Source of the DNA: Aeromicrobium erythreum
GTDB taxonomy: Bacteria > Actinomycetota > Actinomycetes > Propionibacteriales > Nocardioidaceae
NCBI RefSeq assembly: GCF_001509405.1
Contig: NZ_CP011502.1
Location: 1,488,001 to 1,552,000, forward strand
Direction: 5' to 3'
DNA: 64,000 nt
Below are positions 1-7,983 of the stretch, one piece after another. Position numbers and translations under genes: made by a program. Within the stretch, counting starts at the first letter, position 1. Every line of letters begins with the position of its first letter. The notes beneath the pieces are model-generated. The model had not been told where the DNA came from, ran no database searches, and saw only the letters and a list, made by a program, of their open reading frames with translations.

Positions 1-2
1 AC

Positions 3-152
3 GTCGTCAGCGAGGGCGGTCGGCGCGCGCGGGAGTGGCTCGCCCGCGTGCGGGGTCTGGGCGAGGCGACGTTCCGCCCTCGCGTCACGCCGGGGCCGGC
101 GATCCCGATCACCGGCGACGGTCGCACGTCGTGGGCCGACGACCCCGCCTGA
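3..152 (+). CDS. C-terminal fragment of unidentified protein
   Basis: An open frame enters from the left edge and runs 49 codons to a TGA at 150-152. The peptide starts VVSEGGRRAREW and ends TSWADDPA, with a proline-rich stretch in the middle. Codon third positions are mostly G or C, as in the other genes here. I do not recognise the family from this tail. It converges on the alpha/beta hydrolase gene that ends 12 bases downstream on the other strand. An alternative frame at 35-247 is arginine-rich and looks like an artefact of GC-rich DNA. Confidence 0.5.
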   Translation, partial: VVSEGGRRAREWLARVRGLGEATFRPRVTPGPAIPITGDGRTSWADDPA

Positions 153-164
153 CGACGGACGGTC

Positions 165-1061
165 TCACGTCCCGCGCAGCGCCTCGATCCGCTCGAGGAG
201 GAGCTGCAGCTCCTCGAGCACGACGTCGGGGTGCTCGACGGGGATGAAGTGGGTCGCGTCGAGCTCGCGGAAGCGGGACCTGCGGACGTTCTGCGAGGCG
301 GTGTACATGTCGCGGGCCCCGGTGAGCACGTCCCAGCGTCCCGCCACGAACGTGGTCGGCACGTCGATGGCGGAGAGGCGCACCCGTGCGTGCTTGGACA
401 CGCCGAGGGCGAGCCGGGCGTACCAGGCGGGGTGCGTGGTGAAGAACTCCTTCACCATGGCCTGCAGGTCGGCGGTGTCGGCGGCGGGGTCGATGAGCCG
501 TGCTCGGCGCAGCAGGTCCGTCGTCGAACGGGTCCAGGGCAGCCTGCGGGTCACCGGTGCAAGACCGTGACCCGTCACCGTGGTCACCCGGGCGAGGCCG
601 ACCATCAGCTGTCGGGCGAGGAACGGCGGGACGTGCAGGGGAGCGAGCATCGTCCCGAAGGTGTTGCCCGGGACGCCGGCGACGGCCAGGATGCCCTCGA
701 CCCGCTCCGGGTGACGCCCGGCGAGCTCGAAGGCCACCGTCACGCCGGTCGACCAGCTCAGGACGGGCGCCGACTCCAGGCCCGCGTCGTCCATCACGGC
801 CAGCGCGTCCTCGACGAAGGAGTCGAGGTCGACACGACCGTCCGCCGGACGTGCCGAGCCGCCGACGCCGCGGTGGTTCCAGGAGACGACCCGCACGCCG
901 CAGTCGGGGTTGAGCAGGGTCGGCCAGGCGTAGGGGTTGGTGCCGAGGCCGTTGCACAGCAGCACGGTCGGTCCGTCGGCGTCGTTGGTCCAGGCGCGCA
1001 GCCGCGTGCCGTCGGCGCTGATGACGTCGTGGAAGCGCACGAGGCCCGGGGTCTGGCTCAC
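165..1061 (-). CDS. alpha/beta hydrolase fold protein
   Basis: 298 aa, GTG start. The fold is recognisable from the HG-equivalent loop NGLG (residues 37-40), the strand VVSWNHRGVGGS after it, and the nucleophile elbow SWSTG with Ser104. The usual G-x-S-x-G has Ser instead of Gly at its first position. Probable acid and base are Asp244 (AGRWD) and His271 (DATHF). It is likely a cytosolic esterase, lipase-like or haloperoxidase-like hydrolase. The substrate cannot be told from sequence. The gene stands alone, and a weak -10-like CAGGAT lies 8 bases before the start, so the mRNA may be leaderless. Confidence 0.8.
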   Translation of the reverse strand: MSQTPGLVRFHDVISADGTRLRAWTNDADGPTVLLCNGLGTNPYAWPTLLNPDCGVRVVSWNHRGVGGSARPADGRVDLDSFVEDALAVMDDAGLESAPVLSWSTGVTVAFELAGRHPERVEGILAVAGVPGNTFGTMLAPLHVPPFLARQLMVGLARVTTVTGHGLAPVTRRLPWTRSTTDLLRRARLIDPAADTADLQAMVKEFFTTHPAWYARLALGVSKHARVRLSAIDVPTTFVAGRWDVLTGARDMYTASQNVRRSRFRELDATHFIPVEHPDVVLEELQLLLERIEALRGT

Positions 1062-1128
1062 GGGCGACGATCCTGCCCGCTCGCGGGGCCGTCCGCAACG
1101 CGTTCGGCGGAACTCGACCGCGTGGTCC

Positions 1129-1980
1129 TCATCCCGACAGCCGTGCCACGAGGGCGTCGGCGAAGGTCGCGGCGCCCGTCGCGGTGTGCGGCAGGAAGAA
1201 CGACGGCTCGGTCAGCTCGAGCTCCATGAGGCGCGGACGTCCGTCGGGTCCGGTCACGACGTCGACCCGGGCGTACAGGAGCTCGTGGCCGGTGAGCTCC
1301 CGCGCCACGTGCACCGCGTGCTGGGCGAAGGCCACCTGGTCGGCCGACGGCTCACGCGGCCCGATGTCCTCCTTCAGCTCCGGGAGGCTGCGGGGGTCGT
1401 CGCCGCGGGTGAGGAGGGCACCCTTGCGGAAGGCGTGCGACACGGTGCCTCCGAAGAGGAGGATGCCGGTCTCGCCCTCGGTGTCGACGGCGTCGACGTA
1501 GGGCTGCGTCATGGTGGCGCGACCGGAGTCGAGCAGGCGACGGCTGTGGGCGACGGCCTGCTCCGGGTCGCTCCAGCGGGCGGTGTCGGCCGCGCCGGCG
1601 GAGACGGTCGGCTTCACCACCCACTCCTCGGCCGCCGGCAGGTCGTCGACGGACCGCACGGACCACGCCGTGGGCACGACGGCCACGCCTGCCTCGTCGA
1701 GGGCGCGCAGGTAGGTCTTGTCGGTGTTCCACCGCAGCACGGCGGCGGGGTTGGCGAGCCGCGGCACCGCGTCGGCCCATGCGAGGAACTCGGCGCGCCG
1801 TGGCACGTAGTCCCAGCAGGAGCGCACGACGACGAGGTCGTAGGCGCCCCAGTCGACGTCCGGGTCGTCCCAGACGGCGGTCTGCGCGTCGAGGCCGCGG
1901 GCGGTCATGGCCGCGGTGAGCAGCGGGAGGTCGGGGTCGTGGTGCGCGAAGGTCTTCCCGACGGCCCAGGCGATGTGCAT
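1129..1980 (-). CDS. ATP-grasp domain protein
   Basis: 283 aa. The N-terminal half carries RSCWDY (53-58) and NTDKTYL (85-91). The ATP-grasp core follows with VVKPTVSAGA (121-130) and a metal-binding end RLMELELTEPS near residue 260. These features match the family of glutathione-synthetase-like ATP-grasp proteins that includes the cycloserine ligase DcsG. Such enzymes join a carboxylate to an amine or thiol through an acyl phosphate. Nothing nearby suggests cycloserine synthesis, so the substrate is unknown. It is divergent from the SatD-like gene at 2037, sharing a 56-base gap. Confidence 0.75.
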   Translation of the reverse strand: MHIAWAVGKTFAHHDPDLPLLTAAMTARGLDAQTAVWDDPDVDWGAYDLVVVRSCWDYVPRRAEFLAWADAVPRLANPAAVLRWNTDKTYLRALDEAGVAVVPTAWSVRSVDDLPAAEEWVVKPTVSAGAADTARWSDPEQAVAHSRRLLDSGRATMTQPYVDAVDTEGETGILLFGGTVSHAFRKGALLTRGDDPRSLPELKEDIGPREPSADQVAFAQHAVHVARELTGHELLYARVDVVTGPDGRPRLMELELTEPSFFLPHTATGAATFADALVARLSG

Positions 1981-2023
1981 GAGGCCATGATGTCAGGAAC
2001 AGGTTCTGTCTTACCTGAAGGCA

Positions 2024-2029
2024 TAGACT
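2024..2029 (+). promoter_or_regulatory. -10 box of satD-like gene 1
   Basis: TAGACT lies seven bases before the ATG at 2037, so the transcript should begin at or next to the start codon (leaderless). A 5-base inverted pair, TGAAG and CTTCA, brackets the box at about 2016-2037 and could be an operator for the HTH of the encoded protein. Confidence 0.5.
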
Positions 2030-2036
2030 TATCTTC

Positions 2037-2723
2037 ATGACGGGGCTGTCGACGCGGGTGACGATGATCGTCGACCTCGTGGGCTCGCGCCGGCACGCCG
2101 ACCGCGTCTGGGTGCACCGGGCGTTCACGGACGCGCTGGCCGCCGTCAACCGGTCCGTGCCCGCCGAGCAGCCGCTCGAGCCCACGGTCGGCGACGAGGC
2201 GCAGGCGCGCTACGCGACCGTCGAGCAGGCCCTGAGGTCGTCGTTGCTGCTGCGCCTCGAGCTCCCGGAGCAGCTGGACGCCCGCACCGGCATCGGCGTG
2301 GGGCCGGTGCAGCACCTCGGGCACGGTGCCGTCGGACTGCTCCAGGACGGTCCGGGCTGGTGGGCCGCCCGCGACGCCATCAACGAGGCGAAGGCGCGGG
2401 AGACCGGCCGCGACCGCACCCTGCGCACCTGGTACGTCGTCGCCGACGGGGTTCCGCGCGCCCCCGAGCACCCCGACCCCGCCCACGTCGACGCCTTCCT
2501 GCTCCTGCGCGACGAGATCGTCAGCGGCATGCTGCCGCGGTCGCGACGGCTGCTGCGCGGCGTGCTCGACGGTCGGACCCAGGCCGACCTCGCCGACGAG
2601 GAGGGCATCAGCGCCTCCGCCGTCTCGCAGAACCTGCGTCGTAGCGGCGCCTATGCCGTCCTGCACGCGCACGACCTGCTGCTGCACGGCACCGTGCTCA
2701 CGCCCCCCGCGCCGGGTCAGTAG
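2037..2723 (+). CDS. SatD-like protein with C-terminal helix-turn-helix
   Basis: 228 aa. The N-terminal domain has IVDLVGSR (11-18), VGDEAQ (51-56) and RTGIGVG (83-89), the skeleton of SatD-family proteins. The order of an early Asp, a GDE motif and a G-I-G-x-G strand also resembles class III nucleotide cyclases; that resemblance is my inference. Residues 181-203 (TQADLADEEG then ISASAVSQNL) form a helix-turn-helix. The function of SatD proteins is poorly known. Its stop overlaps, tail to tail, the gene for a Pycsar-effector-like membrane protein, and a second SatD-like gene lies beyond it. The start is chosen because a TAGACT -10 box sits seven bases upstream. Confidence 0.7.
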   Translation: MTGLSTRVTMIVDLVGSRRHADRVWVHRAFTDALAAVNRSVPAEQPLEPTVGDEAQARYATVEQALRSSLLLRLELPEQLDARTGIGVGPVQHLGHGAVGLLQDGPGWWAARDAINEAKARETGRDRTLRTWYVVADGVPRAPEHPDPAHVDAFLLLRDEIVSGMLPRSRRLLRGVLDGRTQADLADEEGISASAVSQNLRRSGAYAVLHAHDLLLHGTVLTPPAPGQ

Positions 2724-3274
2724 CCCACCAGCGCCGCGAGGACGAAGAACGGCACCGACGCCCCCGCCAGACGCATCGCCACGCGCACCCAGTGGTACTT
2801 GCGCGCCACGATCCGCGACAGCTCGTAGAGCTGGTGCCGGGTCCGTGCCGGCAGGGTCGGCGGCTGGGCGTCGAGCGAGGCGTCGAGGGCCTCCCGCGAG
2901 CCGAACGCGGCGACGTGGCCCCAGTAGTAGACCTGGGGGGAGGGCGGCGGCACGGTGAACCGCGGCCACACGGCGAGCGCCGCCGCGCCGACCGAGCCGG
3001 CGGCGAGCAGGGCGCCGACGTACCAGACCGTCCGCCCGGGGACGTCGAGCTCGGTGGGGCTCCAGTCGCGCGCGATGAGCCCGGCGAGCAGCGCTCCGAA
3101 GCCGATGCCCAGCACCGCCAGCACCATCGAAGCCTTGTGGTCGGCCGCACCTACCTCGTTGCGGGCCTCCGCGAGGATGCTCAGCTCGACCTCGATCGCC
3201 TCGACGGGAGGGTCCACGGGCGGTGTGGACCCGGACGGGGCGTCGGCCGAGGGGTCGGCGGGCCGGTCGGTCAT
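2717..3274 (-). CDS. PycTM/DUF5706-like membrane protein
   Basis: 185 aa from the ATG at 3274, which has a GAGGAG ribosome site; an ATG seven codons further up has none. The N-terminal 25 residues are proline- and aspartate-rich. Then comes a helix ending in AADHKASMVLAV (43-54), followed by three likely membrane segments at about 49-68, 84-103 and 165-185. The Asp-x-Lys-Ala just before the first segment, and the two-plus-one layout, are typical of the DUF5706 family. That family includes the PycTM effectors of Pycsar anti-phage systems, which act on the membrane after binding a cyclic nucleotide. No recognised Pycsar cyclase (PycC) lies beside it, only the SatD-like genes. The role is therefore open. 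Confidence 0.65.
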   Translation of the reverse strand: MTDRPADPSADAPSGSTPPVDPPVEAIEVELSILAEARNEVGAADHKASMVLAVLGIGFGALLAGLIARDWSPTELDVPGRTVWYVGALLAAGSVGAAALAVWPRFTVPPPSPQVYYWGHVAAFGSREALDASLDAQPPTLPARTRHQLYELSRIVARKYHWVRVAMRLAGASVPFFVLAALVGY

Positions 3275-3336
3275 GGTGCTCCTCTCCGCCGTCATCGTGC
3301 CACGAGCCTCGGACGTCCTCCCGGACGTGACGACAC

Positions 3337-3384
3337 ATCAAGTCCTCATGCTTGATACACGTGAATCAAGTCTCAAGCATTGAT
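3337..3384 (+). promoter_or_regulatory. tandem operator for satD-like gene 2
   Basis: Two 20-base near-copies lie 28 bases apart. At 3337-3356 ATCAAG, eight bases, then CTTGAT form a perfect 6-base inverted pair. At 3365-3384 the pair is ATCAAG and ATTGAT. The second copy runs into the TAGGGT -10 box at 3384-3389. The site also lies between this gene and the divergent membrane-protein gene, so one bound protein could control both. Binding by the HTH of the SatD-like protein is inference. Confidence 0.6.
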
Positions 3385-3395
3385 AGGGTGACGTC

Positions 3396-3995
3396 ATGTT
3401 CGCCCTCACCCTCGACCAGCGCCGAAGCCGCCAGGCCGCCGACGCGGTCCCCGACCTCCTGCGCGCGTTGGATGCGACGCCGACGGTGCGAGGCTTCGAG
3501 CGCACCGTCGGCGACGAGGTGCAGGCCCTCGTCGACGATCCCGTGGCCGCGGTCGACGTCGTGGCGCTGGTCGCCCGGACGCAGCGCTGGTGGATCGGGA
3601 TCGGCGTCGGTGACGTCGAGACCCCCGTGCCGACGTCGGTGCGGGCCGCGCGAGGCCCTGCCCTGTACGCGGCGCGGACGGCGGTCGAGCGCGCGGCGCG
3701 CTGCCCCGCAGGCGTCGCCCTCGACGTCGGGACGGGTCGTGACGAGGAGGCCGGCGTCGACGCCGAGACGGCGCTGCAGGTGCTGGCGCGGCTCGTCGCC
3801 GACCGGTCGGCCGACGGGCAGCAGGCGGTCGACGTGCTCGAGCGACACGCGACGCAGCGGGCCGCTGCCCAGGAGCTGGGGATCACGCCGCAGGCCATGA
3901 GCGCAAGGCTCCAGGTGGCGCGCCGCGACGACGAGCAGCGGCTGCGTCACCTCGCTGCGCGGCTGCTCGTGCGGGCCGACGATGCGGCGACCTGA
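3396..3995 (+). CDS. SatD-like protein 2 with C-terminal helix-turn-helix
   Basis: 199 aa. It keeps a shortened version of the same skeleton as the gene at 2037: LTLDQRRSR (4-12), TVGDEVQ (37-43) and WIGIGVGD (66-73). A helix-turn-helix follows at about 152-175 (ATQRAAAQELG, then TPQAMSARL). The N-terminal LDQRxSR form is common in actinobacterial relatives. A TAGGGT -10 box six bases before the ATG implies a leaderless mRNA. Two operator-like palindromes overlap this promoter, which fits autoregulation. It ends 41 bases before ilvD but probably is not co-regulated, since ilvD has its own -10 box. Confidence 0.65.
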   Translation: MFALTLDQRRSRQAADAVPDLLRALDATPTVRGFERTVGDEVQALVDDPVAAVDVVALVARTQRWWIGIGVGDVETPVPTSVRAARGPALYAARTAVERAARCPAGVALDVGTGRDEEAGVDAETALQVLARLVADRSADGQQAVDVLERHATQRAAAQELGITPQAMSARLQVARRDDEQRLRHLAARLLVRADDAAT

Positions 3996-4024
3996 CCAGC
4001 GGACGCCGCCGAGCCGCCCGGTCG

Positions 4025-4030
4025 TAGGAT
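4025..4030 (+). promoter_or_regulatory. -10 box of ilvD
   Basis: TAGGAT sits six bases before the ilvD ATG. No ribosome binding site is seen, so a leaderless ilvD mRNA is likely. Confidence 0.5.
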
Positions 4031-4036
4031 CAGCCC

Positions 4037-5755
4037 ATGTCCAGCGAGACCCCCGAACGCCGCCCCGCCCCGACGCCCGAGCCCGGCGTCGACATCAAGC
4101 CCCGCAGCCGCGACGTCACCGACGGTCTCGAGAAGACCGCCGCCCGCGGCATGCTGCGCGCGGTGGGCATGGGCGACGAGGACTGGCCGAAGCCGCAGGT
4201 CGGCGTCGCGTCCAGCTGGAACGAGATCACCCCCTGCAACCTCTCGCTCGACCGGCTCGCCAAGGCGGTCAAGACGGGCGTGCACGCGGCCGGCGGCTAC
4301 CCGCTGGAGTTCGGCACCATCAGCGTCTCCGACGGCATCAGCATGGGCCACGAGGGCATGCACTTCTCGCTCGTCAGCCGCGAGATCATCGCCGACTCCG
4401 TCGAGACCGTGATGATGGCGGAGCGGCTCGACGGCTCGGTGCTGCTGGCCGGCTGCGACAAGAGCCTGCCCGGCATGCTCATGGCCGCCGCGCGCCTCGA
4501 CCTGTCCAGCGTGTTCCTCTACGCCGGCTCGATCATGCCCGGCAACGTCGACGGCAAGGACGTCACGATCATCGACGCCTTCGAGGCCGTCGGCGCCTGC
4601 ATCAAGGGGCTCATCACGCGTGAGGAGGTCGACCGCATCGAGCGGGCGATCTGTCCCGGTGAGGGCGCCTGCGGCGGCATGTACACCGCCAACACGATGG
4701 CGTCCGCCGCCGAGGCGCTCGGGATGAGCCTGCCCGGCTCGGCCGCGCCGCCCGCCCCGGACCGTCGTCGCGACGACTACGCCGCCAAGTCGGGCGAGGC
4801 CGTCGTCGAGCTGCTGCGCCGGGGCATCACCGCCCGCGACATCATGACGCTCGAGGCCTTCGAGAACGCCATCACCGTCGTGATGGCGCTCGGCGGCTCC
4901 ACCAACGCCGTGCTGCACCTCCTGGCGATCGCCCGCGAGGCGGGCGTGCCGCTCACCCTCGACGACTTCAACCGCGTCGGCGACAAGGTCCCGCACCTCG
5001 GCGACCTCAAGCCGTTCGGCCGCTACGTCATGAACGACGTCGACAAGGTCGGCGGCATCCCGGTCATCATGAAGGCGCTGCTCGACGCCGGGCTCATGCA
5101 CGGCGACGTCATGACGGTCACGGGTCGGACCATGGCCGAGAACCTCGCCGACATCGACCTCGGCCTCGACGGCGACATCATCCGCCCGCTCGACGCCCCC
5201 ATTCACAAGACCGGCGGGCTCACGATCCTGCACGGGTCGCTCGCGCCCGAGGGTGCCGTCGTGAAGAGCGCCGGCTTCGACTCCGACGTGTTCCGCGGCA
5301 CCGCGCGCGTCTTCGACGGCGAGCGCGCCGCGATGGACGCCCTGGAGGACGGCACGATCACCTCCGGCGACGTCGTGGTCATCCGCAACGAGGGCCCCAA
5401 GGGCGGACCGGGCATGCGCGAGATGCTCGCCATCACCGGGGCCATCAAGGGCGCCGGTCTCGGCAAGGACGTCCTGCTGCTCACCGACGGCCGCTTCTCC
5501 GGCGGCACCACCGGCCTGTGCGTCGGCCACGTCGCCCCCGAGGCCGTCGACGGCGGCCCCATCGCGTTCGTGCGCGACGGCGACCCGATCACGCTCGACG
5601 TCGCCAACCGCACCCTCGAGGTCGAGATCGACGACGACGAGCTCGAGCGGCGCAAGGTCGGCTGGGAGCCGGCGGCGCCCAAGTACACCTCCGGCGTGCT
5701 CGCGAAGTACCGCAAGCTCGTCAGCTCCGCGGCGCACGGCGCCGTCACCGGGTAG
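4037..5755 (+). CDS. ilvD: dihydroxy-acid dehydratase
   Basis: 572 aa, the normal length for the family. IlvD dehydrates 2,3-dihydroxy-isovalerate and 2,3-dihydroxy-3-methylvalerate, the third step of valine and isoleucine synthesis, in the cytosol. Cysteines expected to hold the iron-sulfur cluster are at 67 (TPCNLS), 140 ([10 protein letters not shown]) and 212 ([12 protein letters not shown]). The family end motifs [12 protein letters not shown] and [10 protein letters not shown] are present. The gene is separate from ilvBNC, which lies 2.4 kb downstream. Its last base is shared with the GTG start of the next gene (TAGTG), so that gene may be translated by termination-reinitiation. Confidence 0.97.
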   Translation: MSSETPERRPAPTPEPGVDIKPRSRDVTDGLEKTAARGMLRAVGMGDEDWPKPQVGVASSWNEITPCNLSLDRLAKAVKTGVHAAGGYPLEFGTISVSDGISMGHEGMHFSLVSREIIADSVETVMMAERLDGSVLLAGCDKSLPGMLMAAARLDLSSVFLYAGSIMPGNVDGKDVTIIDAFEAVGACIKGLITREEVDRIERAICPGEGACGGMYTANTMASAAEALGMSLPGSAAPPAPDRRRDDYAAKSGEAVVELLRRGITARDIMTLEAFENAITVVMALGGSTNAVLHLLAIAREAGVPLTLDDFNRVGDKVPHLGDLKPFGRYVMNDVDKVGGIPVIMKALLDAGLMHGDVMTVTGRTMAENLADIDLGLDGDIIRPLDAPIHKTGGLTILHGSLAPEGAVVKSAGFDSDVFRGTARVFDGERAAMDALEDGTITSGDVVVIRNEGPKGGPGMREMLAITGAIKGAGLGKDVLLLTDGRFSGGTTGLCVGHVAPEAVDGGPIAFVRDGDPITLDVANRTLEVEIDDDELERRKVGWEPAAPKYTSGVLAKYRKLVSSAAHGAVTG

Positions 5756-7206
5756 TGCCCGACTTCACCGACGAGGAGCTCGCGACCGCCCTGAAGGTCC
5801 TCGGGGAGGCGCAGTTCCTGGGCGAGAACGACGAGGCGTACGTGGCGCTGCGTCGTGCCTGCGGCGCGTTCTACAAGGACGTCAAGAAGCAGCGGCGTCG
5901 GGCCGCGCGAGCGGCGACCGCCGCCGCCGACCGCGAGGTCGTCGAGCGCACGGCGACCGGCTCGGCGCAGCGCATCGACGACGAGACGGCCGGCATCGCG
6001 CTGACGTCGACCGCGCGCGGGGCGACGGCAGGCGTGCTGCAGGTGCCCCGCGGGTGCTACATCTGCAAGCGCAAGTTCACGCTGGTCGACGCGTTCTACC
6101 ACCAGCTGTGCCCCGACTGCGCGGCCATGAGCCACGCCAAGCGCGACGCACGCACCGACCTCACCGGGCGTCGGGCGCTGCTCACCGGCGGCCGGGCCAA
6201 GATCGGCATGTACATCGCGCTGCGCCTCCTGCGCGACGGTGCCGAGACCACCATCACCACCCGCTTCCCGCGCGACGCCGTGCGTCGGTTCGCCAGCCTG
6301 CCCGACAGCGCCGACTGGATGCACCGGCTGCGGGTCGTCGGCATCGACCTGCGCGACCCCGCCCAGGTGGTCGGGCTGGCCGACGACCTCGCGGCGCGCG
6401 GCCATCTCGACATCATCATCAACAACGCGGCGCAGACGGTCCGGCGGTCGCCGGGCGCCTACGGCCCGCTGGCGGAGTCCGAGGGCGTGCCGCTGCCGCC
6501 CGGGCTGAGCCAGGAGACCGGGGGACCGGAGCTCGTCACGTTCGGGCACACGAGCGACCTGCACCCGGCCGCCCTGGTCGGCTCGGTCGAGTCGCACCCC
6601 GTGCTGGCAGCCGACGCGGCCACCGCCGACCGGCTCTCCGAGCGGCTCGAGGAGGCGATGACGGCGGGGTCGGCCGACCTGGACCGCATCGACGCGGGCG
6701 GCCTCGTGCCCGACGTCGTCGACACCAACAGCTGGGTGCAGACGGTCTCCGAGGTCGACGCGCTCGAGCTCCTCGAGGTCCAGCTCTGCAACCAGACGGC
6801 CCCGTTCATCCTCATCAGCCGGCTGCGCCCCTCGCTCGCCGCCTCACCCGCGCGCCGCACCTACGTCGTCAACGTCTCGGCGATGGAGGGCCAGTTCTCC
6901 CGCCGCTACAAGGGACCGGGCCACCCGCACACGAACATGAGCAAGGCGGCGTTGAACATGCTGACCCGCACCAGCGCGGGGGAGATGCTCGAGACCGACG
7001 GGATCCTCATGACGGCCGTCGACACCGGCTGGATCACCGACGAACGCCCCCACACCACCAAGGTCCGGCTGGCCGAGGAGGGCTTCAAGGCCCCCCTCGA
7101 CCTCGTCGACGGCGCCGCCCGCGTGTACGACCCGATCGTCCGCGGAGAGGCGGGCGAGGACGTGCACGGCGTCTTCCTCAAGGACTACGCCGTCTCGCCC
7201 TGGTGA
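5755..7206 (+). CDS. SDR-family protein with N-terminal CxxC-CxxC zinc motif
   Basis: 483 aa from the GTG that overlaps the ilvD stop. An open frame continues upstream inside ilvD but is not expected to be used. Residues 1-95 are helical and basic. Cys101, Cys104, Cys119 and Cys122 form a zinc-ribbon-like pair of CxxC knuckles. A Rossmann SDR domain follows: TGGRAKIG (144-151), then NNAAQ (223-227), then NVSAMEG (373-379) and NMSKAALNM (394-402). Where classical SDRs have Tyr in YxxxK, this protein has Thr393 with Lys397. A long insertion (about 230-330) separates the NNAAQ strand from the active-site region. It may be an oxidoreductase with altered chemistry or a non-catalytic SDR-like protein. 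I cannot assign the substrate. Confidence 0.75.
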   Translation: MPDFTDEELATALKVLGEAQFLGENDEAYVALRRACGAFYKDVKKQRRRAARAATAAADREVVERTATGSAQRIDDETAGIALTSTARGATAGVLQVPRGCYICKRKFTLVDAFYHQLCPDCAAMSHAKRDARTDLTGRRALLTGGRAKIGMYIALRLLRDGAETTITTRFPRDAVRRFASLPDSADWMHRLRVVGIDLRDPAQVVGLADDLAARGHLDIIINNAAQTVRRSPGAYGPLAESEGVPLPPGLSQETGGPELVTFGHTSDLHPAALVGSVESHPVLAADAATADRLSERLEEAMTAGSADLDRIDAGGLVPDVVDTNSWVQTVSEVDALELLEVQLCNQTAPFILISRLRPSLAASPARRTYVVNVSAMEGQFSRRYKGPGHPHTNMSKAALNMLTRTSAGEMLETDGILMTAVDTGWITDERPHTTKVRLAEEGFKAPLDLVDGAARVYDPIVRGEAGEDVHGVFLKDYAVSPW

Positions 7207-7433
7207 GGGTGGGACTTCCTTCGACCTGCGGGTGCGTCGGCGTGGGTTCTCCCTCGGGTGGGGCTGCGTCCGCGCGGCTTCGACTCGAGGTGGGGCTGCG
7301 TCGGCGCGGTTTCTCGTGGAGCTGCGTTCCGAGAGGGCCTCGACCGGGCGGTTGGCGAGCGTGCTGGTCTGGGGTCTCGGGCTGCGGGTTGCACTCGGGA
7401 TGGACTCAAGGATCTGCGTTTCTGCGTCCCATC

Positions 7434-7479
7434 GGTGGATCTGCCACCTTCGGAGCGCTCTACAGGTGGCATATCCACC
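7434..7479. repeat. hairpin 1 of the palindromic island
   Basis: Arms of 16 bases at 7434-7449 (GGTGGATCTGCCACCT) and 7464-7479 match at 15 positions, with a 14-base loop. Confidence 0.7.
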
Positions 7480-7503
7480 GCCGGCGGGGTCAGGCGTGTC
7501 AGT

Positions 7504-7545
7504 GCTTCTCCCTTCTCGTGGACCGTGCCACGAGAAGGGAGAAGC
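7504..7545. repeat. hairpin 2 of the palindromic island
   Basis: A perfect 18-base inverted repeat, GCTTCTCCCTTCTCGTGG at 7504-7521 and its complement at 7528-7545, with a six-base loop. Confidence 0.85.
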
Positions 7546-7605
7546 GCTGCCCACCCCGACGCAAAGGGCACCCAAGATTCTTCATTCGCGCGTAGAAGGT
7601 CGAAC

Positions 7606-7647
7606 GCTTCTGCGTTGGTGACGGGATCCCGTAGGAAACGCAGAAGC
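7606..7647. repeat. hairpin 3 of the palindromic island
   Basis: Perfect 11-base arms (GCTTCTGCGTT and its complement) at 7606-7616 and 7637-7647. The loop contains the 12-base palindrome ACGGGATCCCGT. Confidence 0.8.
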
Positions 7648-7915
7648 CTTGGAGTCTCACGCACGAACGCAGATCCTTGCGTCCCACGCGACCCACAGCC
7701 CGAGTGCCCAACCCGACGCTGCTGCCAACCGCCCGGTCGAGGCCCTTTCGGAGACCACACCCAGCGCCAGCCGAGGCAGCGCACCAGCAAGGTCACGACC
7801 CCTGCGGCAGCGCACCAGCACGACGAGACCACCTGCGGTAGTGCACCCATGACGCCACGACCACCACTGATCCCCACCCATGCCGTCCGGATGCTGGTAC
7901 GACCTGTCTCAGAAC

Positions 7916-7944
7916 TTGACCACGCCCCGTGGGAGGGCGAGACT
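7916..7944 (+). promoter_or_regulatory. promoter of the ilvBNC leader
   Basis: TTGACC at 7916-7921, 17 bases, then GAGACT at 7939-7944. The start of transcription should fall at about 7951, exactly on a GTG that opens a short leader-peptide frame. Confidence 0.5.
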
Positions 7945-7950
7945 GTCGAG

Positions 7951-7983
7951 GTGCCGTTCACCCGCCTTGTCGTAGACGACTGA
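7951..7983 (+). CDS. ilvBNC attenuator leader peptide
   Basis: A 10-codon frame, GTG to TGA, reads VPFTRLVVDD. It contains Leu-Val-Val encoded by CTT GTC GTA; CTT and GTA are unusual codons in this GC-rich DNA. The stop codon is the first base triplet of a hairpin, and a T-tailed terminator hairpin follows. This is the classical layout of translational attenuation by charged Leu and Val tRNA, as known for ilvBNC in corynebacteria. The frame is also the tail of a longer open frame, but the promoter position favours starting at this GTG. No ribosome site is seen, so the peptide would be leaderless. Confidence 0.6.
   Translation: MPFTRLVVDD

Larger units (their letters stand above)
7207..7850. 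repeat. nested palindromic repeat island, no gene
   Basis: This stretch has poorer coding character than its neighbours. It is built of nested inverted repeats. Outer arms of 23 bases match perfectly at 7334-7356 and 7724-7746. Inner 14-base arms (CAAGGATCTGCGTT and its complement) are at 7407-7420 and 7666-7679. Between them lie three local hairpins at 7434-7479, 7504-7545 and 7606-7647. The left flank also repeats a GGTGGGGCTGCGTC unit at about 7258 and 7291. Open frames across it (for example 7258-7983) are long only because stops are rare in GC-rich DNA. Confidence 0.75.

Noticed and set aside
35-247. A 70-codon frame at the left edge
   Set aside because: Arg-rich and runs through the stop region of the more gene-like frame at 3-152 and into the convergent hydrolase gene.
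7207-7850. CRISPR array
   Set aside because: The repeats are inverted and unequal in spacing, with no regular repeat-spacer units and no cas genes nearby.
7258-7983. A 241-codon frame through the palindromic island
   Set aside because: Its sequence is Arg/Pro/Ser-rich and crosses several hairpins; only its last ten codons, after a promoter, are kept as the ilvB leader.
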